NCBI GenBank assembly: GCA_049317465.1 | Contig: JBMOIF010000002.1 | Location: forward strand, 40,343 to 104,342 | Reading direction: 5' to 3' | DNA length: 64,000 nucleotides | DNA from: CAIQIA01 sp049317465 | GTDB taxonomy: Bacteria; Cyanobacteriota; Cyanobacteriia; PCC-6307; Cyanobiaceae | Part shown: positions 32,666-41,063 of the stretch, piece by piece | How positions within the stretch are numbered: position 1 is the stretch's first letter | How the letters are laid out: the number at the start of each line of letters is the position of its first letter | The notes under the pieces: generated by a model | The model's input: the letters and a program-made list of their open reading frames with translations, nothing else | What the model was told of the DNA's origin: nothing | The model's database searches: none | Translations under genes and position numbers: made by a program

Positions 32666-33373
32666 TCAGTTGAGTTCAGACCCGGCCCCATGATCGAACC
32701 CCTGCTCTGCGGCATCGTTCTGGGTCTGATCCCCGTCACCCTTCTCGGCCTGTTCGTGGCCGCCTGGAACCAGTACCGCCGCGGCGGCAGCGCCCTCGGC
32801 GGCTGAGGTCGTCCCCGACCCGTCGCAGCTCACCTCAATCAGCAGGCTGCTCCCGTAGCGCCGTCTCCGCAGTTCCTGCCACGGCATCGGCAGCTGCGGT
32901 TGTCGTTCTGGACTCGCCTCCAGCCAGACCCGTCCCTTCGGGCTGAGCCAGTCACCGCTCTGCAACCCCACGAGCAGCGGTCCGTAGAGCTCCGACTGGT
33001 AGGGAGGATCGGCGTAGACGAGATCGAAAGCCAGGGATGGTCCATGGGTTCCGACCCGTTTCAGCCAGCGCAGAACATCGGACGTGATCACCTGCCAGCG
33101 TCCGCTGTAGGCCTCCCCGAGGCCTGAGAGATTGCGCTTGGCCACCATCGCGATGCGACGGTCGTGCTCCACGGCCACGACCTCCTCGGCTCCCTGCAGC
33201 AGCGCCTCACAGCTCATGGCGCCACTGCCGCAGCACAGATCCAGCCACCGGCGGCCGGCCACGGCCCCCTGAAGCTGGTTGAACAAGGCTTCACGCACCC
33301 TGCCGGCCGTTGGTCGTGCCCGATCACCGGGGGGGCTCAGCAGCCGCAGCCCATTGCTGAGCCGGAGGCTCAC
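32666..33373 (-). CDS. rsmD: 16S rRNA guanine-N2 methyltransferase RsmD
   Basis: RsmD methylates N2 of G966 of 16S rRNA in the 30S subunit. The 235-residue product has PTAGRVREALFNQLQ, SAM motif WLDLCCGSGAMSCEALLQGA and catalytic FDLVYADPPYQSELYGPLL. Homologues end shortly after SSLLIEV. Here about 48 additional residues (Gly/Ala, then Gln/Asp/Gly-rich) extend over petG, and look like read-through of antisense sequence. The start GTG 33373 shares GTGA with the hisH stop, so hisH and rsmD are translationally coupled. Confidence 0.93.
   Translation of the reverse strand: MSLRLSNGLRLLSPPGDRARPTAGRVREALFNQLQGAVAGRRWLDLCCGSGAMSCEALLQGAEEVVAVEHDRRIAMVAKRNLSGLGEAYSGRWQVITSDVLRWLKRVGTHGPSLAFDLVYADPPYQSELYGPLLVGLQSGDWLSPKGRVWLEASPERQPQLPMPWQELRRRRYGSSLLIEVSCDGSGTTSAAEGAAAAAVLVPGGHEQAEKGDGDQTQNDAAEQGFDHGAGSELN
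32690..32806 (+). CDS. petG: Cytochrome b6f complex subunit PetG
   Basis: PetG is a one-helix, 38-residue subunit needed for assembly of the cytochrome b6f complex in the thylakoid. The sequence starts MIEPLLCGIVLGLIPVTL and ends NQYRRGGSALGG, with the typical Met-Ile-Glu-Pro-Leu-Leu start and the WNQYRR end. It is entirely antisense to the last codons of rsmD, which run to 32666 on the minus strand. Transcripts would therefore be complementary over its full length. It is divergent from cytM. Confidence 0.95.
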   Translation: MIEPLLCGIVLGLIPVTLLGLFVAAWNQYRRGGSALGG

Positions 33374-33981
33374 GGCAGGCTGGCCAGCCAGCGCTGCAGC
33401 AGCTGCAGTCCGGCCTGGCCGGATTTCTCAGGGTGAAACTGCACGGCCTGCAGGGCGCCGCAGCCCACCGCAGCCACCACCGTGGTCTCGCCATAGGCAA
33501 CCCGGGCGGTGACGCAGGAGCCATCGCGGGGAACGGCGGCGAAGGAATGGACGAAGTACATCCAGGGGGGGTGTGCCGCCGGCTCCAGCAGGGGGGTTGC
33601 CGTGGCTGGCAGCAGCGGAGCCCAGCCCATGTGCGGACGTGGTTCGCGGGGTTCCAGCGGCAGGGCCTCCACCCGTCCGGGCAGCAGCCCCAGCCCGGGT
33701 TGGTGGCCTTCGTCACTGCCCTCGAACAGCAGCTGCAGCCCGAGACAGATGCCCAGCAGGGGCCTGCCATCGGCCTGCCACTGGCGCAGGGGGGCCTCCC
33801 AGCCTCCGGCGCGCAGGCACTCGACCGCGGGATCGAATGCTCCGACCCCGGGCAGCACCAAGGCCCTGAACGCACCGCAGCCGTCGGCGTGTTCGACGCG
33901 CTGGCACGAGGCCCCCAGGCGATGGAGCGCCTTCTCCACGGAGTGGAGGTTGCCCATGCCGTAATCGATGACGCCGATCAT
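33370..33981 (-). CDS. hisH: Imidazole glycerol phosphate synthase, glutaminase subunit HisH
   Basis: HisH hydrolyses glutamine and passes ammonia to HisF in step five of histidine synthesis. The 203-residue class I amidotransferase starts MIGVIDYGMGNLHSVEKAL. The oxyanion/nucleophile region is PLLGICLGLQLLFEGSDE with the catalytic Cys. The His-Glu pair lies in QAVQFHPEKSGQAGLQLL. It is second in the order LOG-protein gene, hisH, rsmD on the minus strand. hisF is not in the window. Confidence 0.97.
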   Translation of the reverse strand: MIGVIDYGMGNLHSVEKALHRLGASCQRVEHADGCGAFRALVLPGVGAFDPAVECLRAGGWEAPLRQWQADGRPLLGICLGLQLLFEGSDEGHQPGLGLLPGRVEALPLEPREPRPHMGWAPLLPATATPLLEPAAHPPWMYFVHSFAAVPRDGSCVTARVAYGETTVVAAVGCGALQAVQFHPEKSGQAGLQLLQRWLASLP

Positions 33982-33987
33982 CAGGCC

Positions 33988-35052
33988 TCAGGGGGCCAGC
34001 GCCACCCGGCGCTCAGGGTGCTCGAGGGGATCGCTGCTGGGCAGGTCGAGGCTGTTGAGGTGCTGGATCAGCTCATAGAGCCGCCCCACCTGGCGTTGAT
34101 CAAACAGCAGTTCCAGGCAGTCACGGCGTTGGCCATCGGGACCGCTGCAGGGAAGGCTGCGGATGCGACCGCTGAGCAGCAGGTCGGCGAAGCGGCGGTT
34201 CAGATCGTCCAGCACCCCGGGGGGCAGGGTGCAGTGCAGCAGGAGCTGCAGGTGGTCGCCACGGAACCGTGAAGCATCGAAGACCCGGTAGAAGTGACGG
34301 ATCTGGCTCACGGCCTCTTCTGCGGTGTGTGCCGTGCCGTAGATCTGCCTGTCTTCCGCGGAGATGAGACCGCGGTCATCGAGGGCCCGGTTGACGTATG
34401 CGTGCCAGCGGTGCCAGTAGTCGTCGCCGTCAGGGCACACCAGCACCACGGGCACGGGCGGATTGCGGGAGGTCTGAATCAGTGTCAGGGCCTCAAACAG
34501 CTCATCCAGGGTTCCGAAGCCACCGGGGAGGACCACCACGGCATCGGTTTCCCGCAGAAAGAAAAGCTTGCGCGTGTGGAAGTAGCGGAACGTGAGCAGG
34601 CGGTCACTGCCGCTGATGTAGGGGTTGGCCTCCTGTTCGAAGGGAAGATCGACGTTGAGGCCGAATGACTGGCCCACTCCTGCGCCGCGGTTGGCCGCCT
34701 CCATGACGCCGCCACCGGCCCCGGTCATCACCTCGAAGCCGGCAGCGACGGCGGCAGCCGCCACCTCGATGCTCTGCTGGTAGACGGCATCAGCCTCCGG
34801 TGTGCGGGCTGAACCGAAGATCGCGACCTTGCGGGTGCTGCGATGGGGATGAAACACCCGGAAGCCATCGGCCATGTCGGCCAGGGTGCCGTCGATGATC
34901 TCCCAGTCGGAGGCATCGGCCTCGGAACGACTGATGCGCACCAGGGTCTCAAGCACCCTGCAGGCGACCTCGCCATGGCTGTGGTCGTTCAGTTCCCTGG
35001 CCAGGTCACTGAGGTGATTCCGGATCGCATCCGGCAGGGGAGAGGCTTGCAC
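33988..35052 (-). CDS. LOG-family Rossmann-fold protein
   Basis: This 354-residue protein carries the LOG (TIGR00730) domain, with nucleotide-binding AIFGSARTPEADAVY, VMTGAGGGVMEAANRGAG and VVLPGGFGTLDELFEALT, where P-G-G-x-G-T-x2-E is the signature. LOG proteins release free cytokinin-type bases from nucleotide monophosphates. Older annotation calls them lysine decarboxylases, which is likely wrong. The protein has a helical extension of about 70 residues before the domain and about 90 after, so it is larger than the plant type. It lies between trxA and hisH on one strand. Confidence 0.9.
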   Translation of the reverse strand: MQASPLPDAIRNHLSDLARELNDHSHGEVACRVLETLVRISRSEADASDWEIIDGTLADMADGFRVFHPHRSTRKVAIFGSARTPEADAVYQQSIEVAAAAVAAGFEVMTGAGGGVMEAANRGAGVGQSFGLNVDLPFEQEANPYISGSDRLLTFRYFHTRKLFFLRETDAVVVLPGGFGTLDELFEALTLIQTSRNPPVPVVLVCPDGDDYWHRWHAYVNRALDDRGLISAEDRQIYGTAHTAEEAVSQIRHFYRVFDASRFRGDHLQLLLHCTLPPGVLDDLNRRFADLLLSGRIRSLPCSGPDGQRRDCLELLFDQRQVGRLYELIQHLNSLDLPSSDPLEHPERRVALAP

Positions 35053-35062
35053 TCCGATGGAA

Positions 35063-35386
35063 TCAGAGGTACTTGGCGATGGTGCCCGCCAGGGTGGGCT
35101 TGGGAACGGCTCCCACCACGGTGTCGACCTTCTCGCCCCCCTTGAAGACCATCAGGGTGGGGATGCTGCGGATGCCGTACTGGCTGGCGATGGCCGGGTT
35201 CTCGTCGGTGTTGAGCTTGAACACCTTGATCCGGCCTTCGAAATCCTTGGCGATCTCGTCGACGATCGGAGCCACCATCCGGCAGGGACCGCACCAGGGG
35301 GCCCAGAAATCAACCAGCACCGGCACCTCGCTCTTCAGCACGTCCTGCTCGAAGGAGGCATCCGTGACGGGGGTGGCAGTCGACAT
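35063..35386 (-). CDS. trxA: Thioredoxin, m-type
   Basis: This canonical 107-residue thioredoxin has active site VDFWAPWCGPCRMVAPIVDEI near residue 30 and cis-Pro in IRSIPTLMVFKGGEK. Cyanobacterial m-type thioredoxin carries electrons from ferredoxin-thioredoxin reductase to Calvin-cycle and metabolic enzymes, including glucose-6-phosphate dehydrogenase control through OpcA (opcA at 61023-62309). ATG 35386 is followed by MSTATPVTDASFEQ. The 176-bp upstream gap holds the guaB3 terminator and presumably the trxA promoter, so trxA is likely its own transcription unit. Confidence 0.97.
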   Translation of the reverse strand: MSTATPVTDASFEQDVLKSEVPVLVDFWAPWCGPCRMVAPIVDEIAKDFEGRIKVFKLNTDENPAIASQYGIRSIPTLMVFKGGEKVDTVVGAVPKPTLAGTIAKYL

Positions 35387-35452
35387 GGACTCTGGGGGTG
35401 CTGGTTTCGGAATCTAGCAATGGCTCCGGGAGTGGACGGTGTCCAGCCGCGG

Positions 35453-35485
35453 AGTGATAAAGACGAAAGCCCGGACGCGCCGGGC
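35453..35485 (-). terminator. Rho-independent terminator after guaB3
   Basis: On the minus strand GCCCGG-CGCGT-CCGGGC forms a perfect 6-bp stem (arms 35480-35485 and 35469-35474). It is followed by TTTCGTCTTTAT, a T-rich tract. It lies 78 bp after the guaB3 stop and 83 bp before trxA, so it should separate the two transcripts. Confidence 0.65.
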
Positions 35486-35562
35486 GGGGTGGTGTGAGGA
35501 GTGTGTGGCCGAAGCCCCACGGCATCAGGCTAGCGCCTGCGACGCCTGAGACTTGAGCCGGT

Positions 35563-36726
35563 TCACTTGCCCATGCCGAGGCGCTGGGCTTTCTGGTAGA
35601 CCTTGCCCTCCGTGAGCAGCGAGGGCGCCACCACCACATCCACCTGCTGCATCTCCCTCAGGGTGCGGGCCCCCAGGGTGCCCATGGAGGTGCGGATGCA
35701 GCCGAGGAGGTTCTGGGTGCCGTCGTCGAGGCTGGCGGGGCCGCGCAGGATCTTCTCGAGGCTGCCGGTGGTGCCGACCCGGATCCTGGTGCCCCGGGGC
35801 AGCACCGGACTGGGGGTGGCCATGCCCCAGTGGAAGCCGCGCCCTGGAGCCTGCTCGGCCCTGGCGATCGGAGAGCCGATCATGACCGCGTCGGCTCCGC
35901 AGGCCAGGCATTTGCAGATGTCGCCGCCCGTCACGATGCCCCCATCCGCCACGATCGGCACGTAGCGTCCGGTGGCCGCCGCGTGGTCATCGCGGGCTGC
36001 CGCGCAGTCGGCCACCGCGGTGGCCTGGGGGATTCCGACCCCGAGCACACCCCGCGACGTGCAGGCGGCTCCGGGACCGATGCCGACCATGATGCCGGCC
36101 GCGCCGGCCTGCATCAGCTGCAGGGCAACCTCGTAGGTGACACAGTTGCCGATCACCACAGGCACGCCCAGGTTCGCGCAGAGGTCGGCGAGGTCGAGGC
36201 TTTCGCGGCCCACGGGTCCGATGTGCTCAGTGCTCACCACCGTGGCCTGCACAAAGAAGAGCGAGGCACCGGCTTCGGCCACGGCCTTTCCGAATCGCAG
36301 GGCGGCCGCCGGCGTGGCACTGACGGCGGCGATGCCTCCACGGTCGCGGATCTCGCCGATGCGCCTACGGATCAGGTCCTCCTGCACGGGCTGGCTGTAG
36401 ATCTCCTGCATCAGCGGCACGAAGGCGTCGGTGCCGACGGCCGCGATGCGGTCGAGCACGGGCTCAGGGTCGTCGTAACGGCACTGGACACCTTCGAGAT
36501 TGAGAACCCCGAGTGCCCCCAGGCGGGTGAGCTCGACGGCGACGCTGACATCGACCACCCCATCCATGGCGCTGGCGATGATCGGAATCTCGCGCTCGAT
36601 GCCGCCGATGCTCCAGCGGCTGTCAGTCACCTCGGGATCGACTGTGCGTCCTCCGGGAACCAGGGCGATCTCATCGATCCCGTAGGCCCGGCGCACGGTG
36701 CGGGAGCGGCCCAGCTGGATGTTCAC
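35563..36726 (-). CDS. guaB3: GuaB3-family IMP dehydrogenase-like protein
   Basis: This 387-residue TIM-barrel protein lacks the CBS domains of GuaB and matches the cyanobacterial/actinobacterial GuaB3 group. The N-terminus GRSRTVRRAYGIDEIALVPG is characteristic. Substrate and catalytic parts are PIIASAMDGVVD, VVIGNCVTYEVA, VGIGPGAACTSRGVLGVG with the presumed catalytic Cys, and IVADGGIVTGGDICKCLACGADAVMIGSP. Recent work on Synechocystis attributes IMP dehydrogenase activity to GuaB3. The C-terminus is basic and short. A terminator follows at about 35453-35485. Confidence 0.92.
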   Translation of the reverse strand: MNIQLGRSRTVRRAYGIDEIALVPGGRTVDPEVTDSRWSIGGIEREIPIIASAMDGVVDVSVAVELTRLGALGVLNLEGVQCRYDDPEPVLDRIAAVGTDAFVPLMQEIYSQPVQEDLIRRRIGEIRDRGGIAAVSATPAAALRFGKAVAEAGASLFFVQATVVSTEHIGPVGRESLDLADLCANLGVPVVIGNCVTYEVALQLMQAGAAGIMVGIGPGAACTSRGVLGVGIPQATAVADCAAARDDHAAATGRYVPIVADGGIVTGGDICKCLACGADAVMIGSPIARAEQAPGRGFHWGMATPSPVLPRGTRIRVGTTGSLEKILRGPASLDDGTQNLLGCIRTSMGTLGARTLREMQQVDVVVAPSLLTEGKVYQKAQRLGMGK

Positions 36727-36758
36727 CGACGACCTGATCCGGACAGAGGATCAAGGTA

Positions 36759-37217
36759 TCAATCGGCCCGTCCCACCACCGATCCCCAGATCCCGTCGAC
36801 CCGGGCCAGCAGTTGCTGGCGGCTGTCGCTGCGCACCAGGTTGCGGCTGCTGTAGAGCCCCAGCCAGATCAGGCCCACGAGCTGCAGCAGCCGCGGCAGC
36901 ATCGGCACGCCATCCAGGGCGCCGAGCACCGAGCCGAGCAGGCGCAGCACCAGCAGCAGAGCCAGCGCCGCCCCCAGGGCCTTGAGGGGACGCTGGCTCT
37001 GCTGCCACACCTCGCTCACCCGGCCCTCTCCCAGCCAGCCGTTCAGCCGATCCAGCAGTTCCTGCCATTCGCCCCCGGGCTCGGCGCTGCCGGCATCGGT
37101 CGCGGCGGGCAGCTCGACCGTCTCGAGGATGGCGGCCACCGGGGTCGGTTCCACCGCCGGAACGGCGGGCTCCGTGGGCTGCTGCTGCTGGGTGTCCGGC
37201 GTCTCGGGGGTGTTCAT
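36759..37217 (-). CDS. CAAD-domain thylakoid membrane protein
   Basis: This 152-residue protein has an acidic/Pro-rich N-terminal half and a CAAD domain at the C-terminal half. The two membrane segments are LGAALALLLVLRLLGSVLGAL and LPRLLQLVGLIWLGLYSSRNLV, followed by the amphipathic SDSRQQLLARVDGIW. CAAD occurs fused to some cyanobacterial aminoacyl-tRNA synthetases and alone, anchoring proteins to thylakoids. It is related to plant CURT1, which bends grana margins. It is upstream of guaB3 on the same strand (32 bp). Confidence 0.85.
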   Translation of the reverse strand: MNTPETPDTQQQQPTEPAVPAVEPTPVAAILETVELPAATDAGSAEPGGEWQELLDRLNGWLGEGRVSEVWQQSQRPLKALGAALALLLVLRLLGSVLGALDGVPMLPRLLQLVGLIWLGLYSSRNLVRSDSRQQLLARVDGIWGSVVGRAD

Positions 37218-37261
37218 GCCTTGGGGTGCAACGGCGGGGAGTTTATGGGGCAGGGCCGGCC

Positions 37262-38413
37262 TCAGCCCTCCAGAGGCGGCGGTGGCTGGACTGTCGGCAG
37301 GCCCGCCGCCGGGCCCAGGGGAAAACGGCCGTCCTGCAGCCGCTGCACCAGCTCGTCGGCGATCTCGTCGGTCAGCCGCAGGCTGCAGGCGGGCCCCACG
37401 GGCAGGCGGTGGCCGTCCACCTGGATGCGGCCGGCGAGCAGTTCGGCGTAGGTCACGGTGCCGAACCCCGGACGCACCCGGCGGGGGATCGAAAAATCGA
37501 GCACAGGCACTTCCAGTTCGGCGTCGCTGGCGGCGGCCTGACGCGCGTGCCGTTCCTCCAGCAACGGCACCGGCGCGGCCACCGCCACCAGCAGGCTGGC
37601 CCCATGGCCCTCGAAGAAGGCCGGCCGCAGCCAGCGGGGGTCCAGGTCCGGCAGCGGCGCACTGAGGGCGAGGCTGGCCCCTGGGGCCCGGGCCTGGCCG
37701 CCGGGCTGGCGGCGGGTTCCCGGCTGGTGGCCGCTGCCGGGGCCCAGCACCTGTCCGATCGCACCGGCCACCAGCACCGGCTGGCCCGGGCCCAGCCCGA
37801 GCAGGCCCGGCATGCTGTGGCCGACGCTGCGGGCGCCGCTGCCGGTGAACAGCGCGTTGCCATAGGGCCCGAGCAGGGGGCCGTAAGGGCTGGCCAGCAC
37901 CCCTTCGGCGCTGCTGACGGCCACAACGCCCCCTTCCACCAACCCCCGCTGCAGCACCAGCCGAGCGTTCCCCAGGTGACGCAGGTCGAGGCTGGTGACC
38001 AGGTCCCGCCGCGGGTGCAGCGGCGTCACCTCGCCCTGCAGGGCCAGGGGAAGTTCGCGACCCGCCAGCAGGTCTGCCAGCACATGGGCCCCCCCCCGGC
38101 GGCCGCCACCCCCCAGGCCACCGCCGATGGGCAGGCAGAGCTCGCCGGCACCGAAGCCCCCCTCAAGGGTCATGTCGCCGAGCAGGGCCCGGCGCAGACG
38201 CAGTGGTGGGTCGGCGGGACCGAGGCTGATGGTGACCAGACCCTGGTCGGTGAAGTCGGCGCCTGCCGCCGCCAGCACGTCGGTCTCGGCGTAGGCCCTG
38301 GCCAGTCCGAGGTCCGCCACCCGACGGCGGAAGTCGAGCGCCGTCGTCACCCGCAGCAGCCCCTGGCGCTGCCGTTCCCGCAGTTCGTCGATTGTGCGGG
38401 CCGGAAAGGCCAT
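37262..38413 (-). CDS. HcyBio (DUF39) family protein
   Basis: This 383-residue protein matches the DUF39/HcyBio family, whose methanogen members help convert aspartate semialdehyde and sulfide to homocysteine. The start TIDELRERQRQGLLRVTTA, RGGAHVLADLLAGRELPLAL and LPVLVAGAIGQVLGPG-type segments (QPVLVAGAIGQVLGPGSGHQ) fit it. The region where methanogen proteins have a conserved Cys (GAMCSSGA from memory) reads AAAGADFTDQG here. No ferredoxin domain is attached. Its role in this lineage is unclear. It is divergent from gyrA, 58 bp between starts. Confidence 0.75.
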   Translation of the reverse strand: MAFPARTIDELRERQRQGLLRVTTALDFRRRVADLGLARAYAETDVLAAAGADFTDQGLVTISLGPADPPLRLRRALLGDMTLEGGFGAGELCLPIGGGLGGGGRRGGAHVLADLLAGRELPLALQGEVTPLHPRRDLVTSLDLRHLGNARLVLQRGLVEGGVVAVSSAEGVLASPYGPLLGPYGNALFTGSGARSVGHSMPGLLGLGPGQPVLVAGAIGQVLGPGSGHQPGTRRQPGGQARAPGASLALSAPLPDLDPRWLRPAFFEGHGASLLVAVAAPVPLLEERHARQAAASDAELEVPVLDFSIPRRVRPGFGTVTYAELLAGRIQVDGHRLPVGPACSLRLTDEIADELVQRLQDGRFPLGPAAGLPTVQPPPPLEG

Positions 38414-38471
38414 CAGGGGGCGGAGTCTTCGTTAATCTTGGGTGTTCCTGGATCACAGGGCGGAGCAGGGC

Positions 38472-41048
38472 ATGACGGATTCCACCGGACCCACGAACCC
38501 GGGTGGTTCCAGCGAGCGCATCATCCAGACCGACCTGCGCAACGAGATGTCGCGCTCGTACCTCGAGTACGCGATGAGCGTGATCGTGGGGCGGGCCCTT
38601 CCCGACGCCCGTGACGGGCTCAAGCCCGTGCACCGTCGGATCCTCTACGCGATGTACGAGCTGGGGCTCACCGCCGACCGCCCCTACCGCAAGTGCGCCC
38701 GTGTGGTGGGTGAGGTGCTCGGTAAGTACCACCCCCATGGCGACACCGCCGTCTACGACGCCCTGGTGCGCATGGCCCAGGACTTCTCGATGCGTGCCCC
38801 CCTGATCGACGGTCACGGGAATTTCGGCTCGGTTGACAACGACCCGCCGGCGGCCATGCGGTACACCGAATCGCGGCTGCAGGCTCTCACCAGTGACAGT
38901 CTGCTGGAGGACATCGAGAACGAAACTGTCGATTTCATCGATAACTTCGATGGTTCCCAGCAAGAGCCGACCGTGTTGCCGGCCCGGCTGCCGCAACTGC
39001 TGCTGAATGGTTCATCCGGCATCGCCGTGGGCATGGCGACCAACATCCCACCCCACAATCTTGGCGAACTGATTGATGGTGTTCTGGCTCTCATCGCCGA
39101 TCCGGAGATTGACGATCGTCACTTGATGGCGATCATCCCCGGTCCCGACTTCCCCACCGGCGGTCAGATTCTGGGGCGCAGCGGCATCCGCGAGACCTAC
39201 ACCGGCGGCAGGGGCTCGATCACGATGCGTGGTGTCGCCGCTGTCGAGACCCTTGAGGTCAAGGGGAGGCCCGACCGTGATGCCGTGGTGATCACCGAGC
39301 TGCCTTACCAGACCAACAAGGCAGCCCTGATCGAGCGGATCGCCGAGCTGGTGAACGACAAGAAACTGGATGGTATTTCGGACATCCGCGACGAAAGCGA
39401 CCGCGATGGCATGCGGATCGTCATTGAGCTGAGGCGTGATGCCTATCCGCAGGTGGTGCTCAACAACCTCTACAAGCTCACCCCGCTGCAGAACAACTTC
39501 AGTGCCTACATGCTCGCCCTGGTGAAGGGGGAGCCGGTGGTGCTCAACCTGCGTGGAATGCTGCAGGTGTTTCTCGATTTCAGAATCGAGACCATTGAGC
39601 GCCGCACCCGTCACCTGCTGCGCAAGGCCGAGGAACGCGACCACATCCTGCTGGGCCTGCTGATCGCCCTTGAGCACCTCGACGCGATCATTGCCCTCAT
39701 CCGTGCGGCGGCCGACACCGCCAGCGCCCGGCAGCAGCTGATGGATCGGTTCAGCCTCAGTGAGCTGCAGGCTGACGCGATCCTGCAGATGCAGCTGCGG
39801 CGGCTGACGGCCCTTGAGGCCGACAAGATCCGCCTCGAACACGAAGACCTGCTGGCGCGCATCACCGATTACAAAGACATCCTGGCCCGTCGCGAGCGGG
39901 TTCTCGAGCTGATCGAGACCGAGCTGCGGCAGCTCCGGGACCGCTTCGACACCCCCCGTCGCACCGAGATCCTCGATGTCGAGGGGGGGCTCGACGACAT
40001 CGACCTGATCGCCAACGAGCGCTCGGTGGTGCTGCTCACCGAGACCGGATATCTCAAGCGGATGGCCGTCAGCGACTTCGAGGCCACCAGCCGAGGCACC
40101 CGTGGCAAGGCGGGCACCCGCAGCCAGGGTGATGAGGCGGTGCGTCTGTTCATCAGCTGCAACGACCACGACACGCTGCTGCTCTTCAGTGACCGGGGGG
40201 TGGTCTACGCGTTGCCGGCCTACCGGGTTCCCCTGGCCAGTCGCACCGCCAAGGGCACGCCCGTGGTGCAGCTGCTGCCGATCCCGCGGGAGGAGCAGAT
40301 CACCTCGGTGCTGCAGGTGACCGCCTTCGCCGAAGAGGTGCAGCTGGTGATGCTCACCTGCGGTGGCTTCATCAAGCGCACGCCCCTCTCGGCCTTCGCC
40401 AACATCCGTGCCAACGGTCTGATCGCCATCGGCCTGGAGGCGTCTGATTCGCTGCGCTGGGTGCGGCCTGCCCGTGCCGGAGACAGTGTTCTGATCGGAT
40501 CCCTCAACGGGATGACCATCCACTTCCGCATCAATGACGACGAACTGCGCCCCCTGGGCCGCAGCGCCCGTGGCGTTCGGGCCATGGCCCTGCGGCCGGG
40601 AGACCGGCTGGTGAGCATGGACGTGTTGCCGGCGGAGCTGGCCGACCGGGCAGCGGCCGGCGCAGGTGGCGATGATGACGAGTCCGATGAGGTGGCGCCG
40701 AGTGAGGGGCCATGGGTGCTGGTGACCACCGCCAGCGGCCTGGGCAAGCGGGTGCCGGTCGACCAGTTCCGTCTCCAGAGACGCGCCGGGATGGGGCTGC
40801 GGGGCATCCGCTTCCGCCGGGAGGGTGACTCCCTTGTGGGGTTGCGGGTGATGGGGGCCGATGAGGAGCTTCTGCTGGTCAGCGAGCGCGGGGTGATCGT
40901 GCGGCTTCAGTCCGAGGCCATCCCCCAGCAGTCGAGGGCGGCCACGGGGGTGCGTCTGCAGAAGCTGGACAGCGGTGACCGGTTGGTGGAGGTGGTGCTG
41001 GTCCCGCCTGCCGTCGAGGAGGAGAGTGAGGCCGACCCCCCGATCTGA
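38472..41048 (+). CDS. gyrA: DNA gyrase subunit A
   Basis: GyrA is the breakage-reunion subunit of DNA gyrase, which introduces negative supercoils with GyrB. The product is 858 residues from ATG 38472, preceded by GGAGCAGGG. SRSYLEYAMSVIVGRALPDARDG is the usual start. HPHGDTAVYDALVRMAQDFS is the quinolone region, with Thr where E. coli has Ser83 and Asp at position 87. The active Tyr lies in AMRYTESRL. The C-terminal beta-pinwheel contains the GyrA box-like RGTRGKAG. A Glu/Asp-rich insertion (GDDDESDEVAPSEG) interrupts it near residue 740. Confidence 0.97.
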   Translation: MTDSTGPTNPGGSSERIIQTDLRNEMSRSYLEYAMSVIVGRALPDARDGLKPVHRRILYAMYELGLTADRPYRKCARVVGEVLGKYHPHGDTAVYDALVRMAQDFSMRAPLIDGHGNFGSVDNDPPAAMRYTESRLQALTSDSLLEDIENETVDFIDNFDGSQQEPTVLPARLPQLLLNGSSGIAVGMATNIPPHNLGELIDGVLALIADPEIDDRHLMAIIPGPDFPTGGQILGRSGIRETYTGGRGSITMRGVAAVETLEVKGRPDRDAVVITELPYQTNKAALIERIAELVNDKKLDGISDIRDESDRDGMRIVIELRRDAYPQVVLNNLYKLTPLQNNFSAYMLALVKGEPVVLNLRGMLQVFLDFRIETIERRTRHLLRKAEERDHILLGLLIALEHLDAIIALIRAAADTASARQQLMDRFSLSELQADAILQMQLRRLTALEADKIRLEHEDLLARITDYKDILARRERVLELIETELRQLRDRFDTPRRTEILDVEGGLDDIDLIANERSVVLLTETGYLKRMAVSDFEATSRGTRGKAGTRSQGDEAVRLFISCNDHDTLLLFSDRGVVYALPAYRVPLASRTAKGTPVVQLLPIPREEQITSVLQVTAFAEEVQLVMLTCGGFIKRTPLSAFANIRANGLIAIGLEASDSLRWVRPARAGDSVLIGSLNGMTIHFRINDDELRPLGRSARGVRAMALRPGDRLVSMDVLPAELADRAAAGAGGDDDESDEVAPSEGPWVLVTTASGLGKRVPVDQFRLQRRAGMGLRGIRFRREGDSLVGLRVMGADEELLLVSERGVIVRLQSEAIPQQSRAATGVRLQKLDSGDRLVEVVLVPPAVEEESEADPPI

Positions 41049-41063
41049 GCCAAGAGGGTCGGT

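Noticed and set aside
33988..35052. Annotation as lysine decarboxylase.
   Set aside because: The PGGxGTxxE motif belongs to the LOG family; there is no PLP-binding site.
38521..38920. GyrA Thr at the Ser83 position as a quinolone resistance change.
   Set aside because: Thr occurs naturally at this position in several bacterial groups, and Asp87 is unchanged, so no resistance claim is justified.
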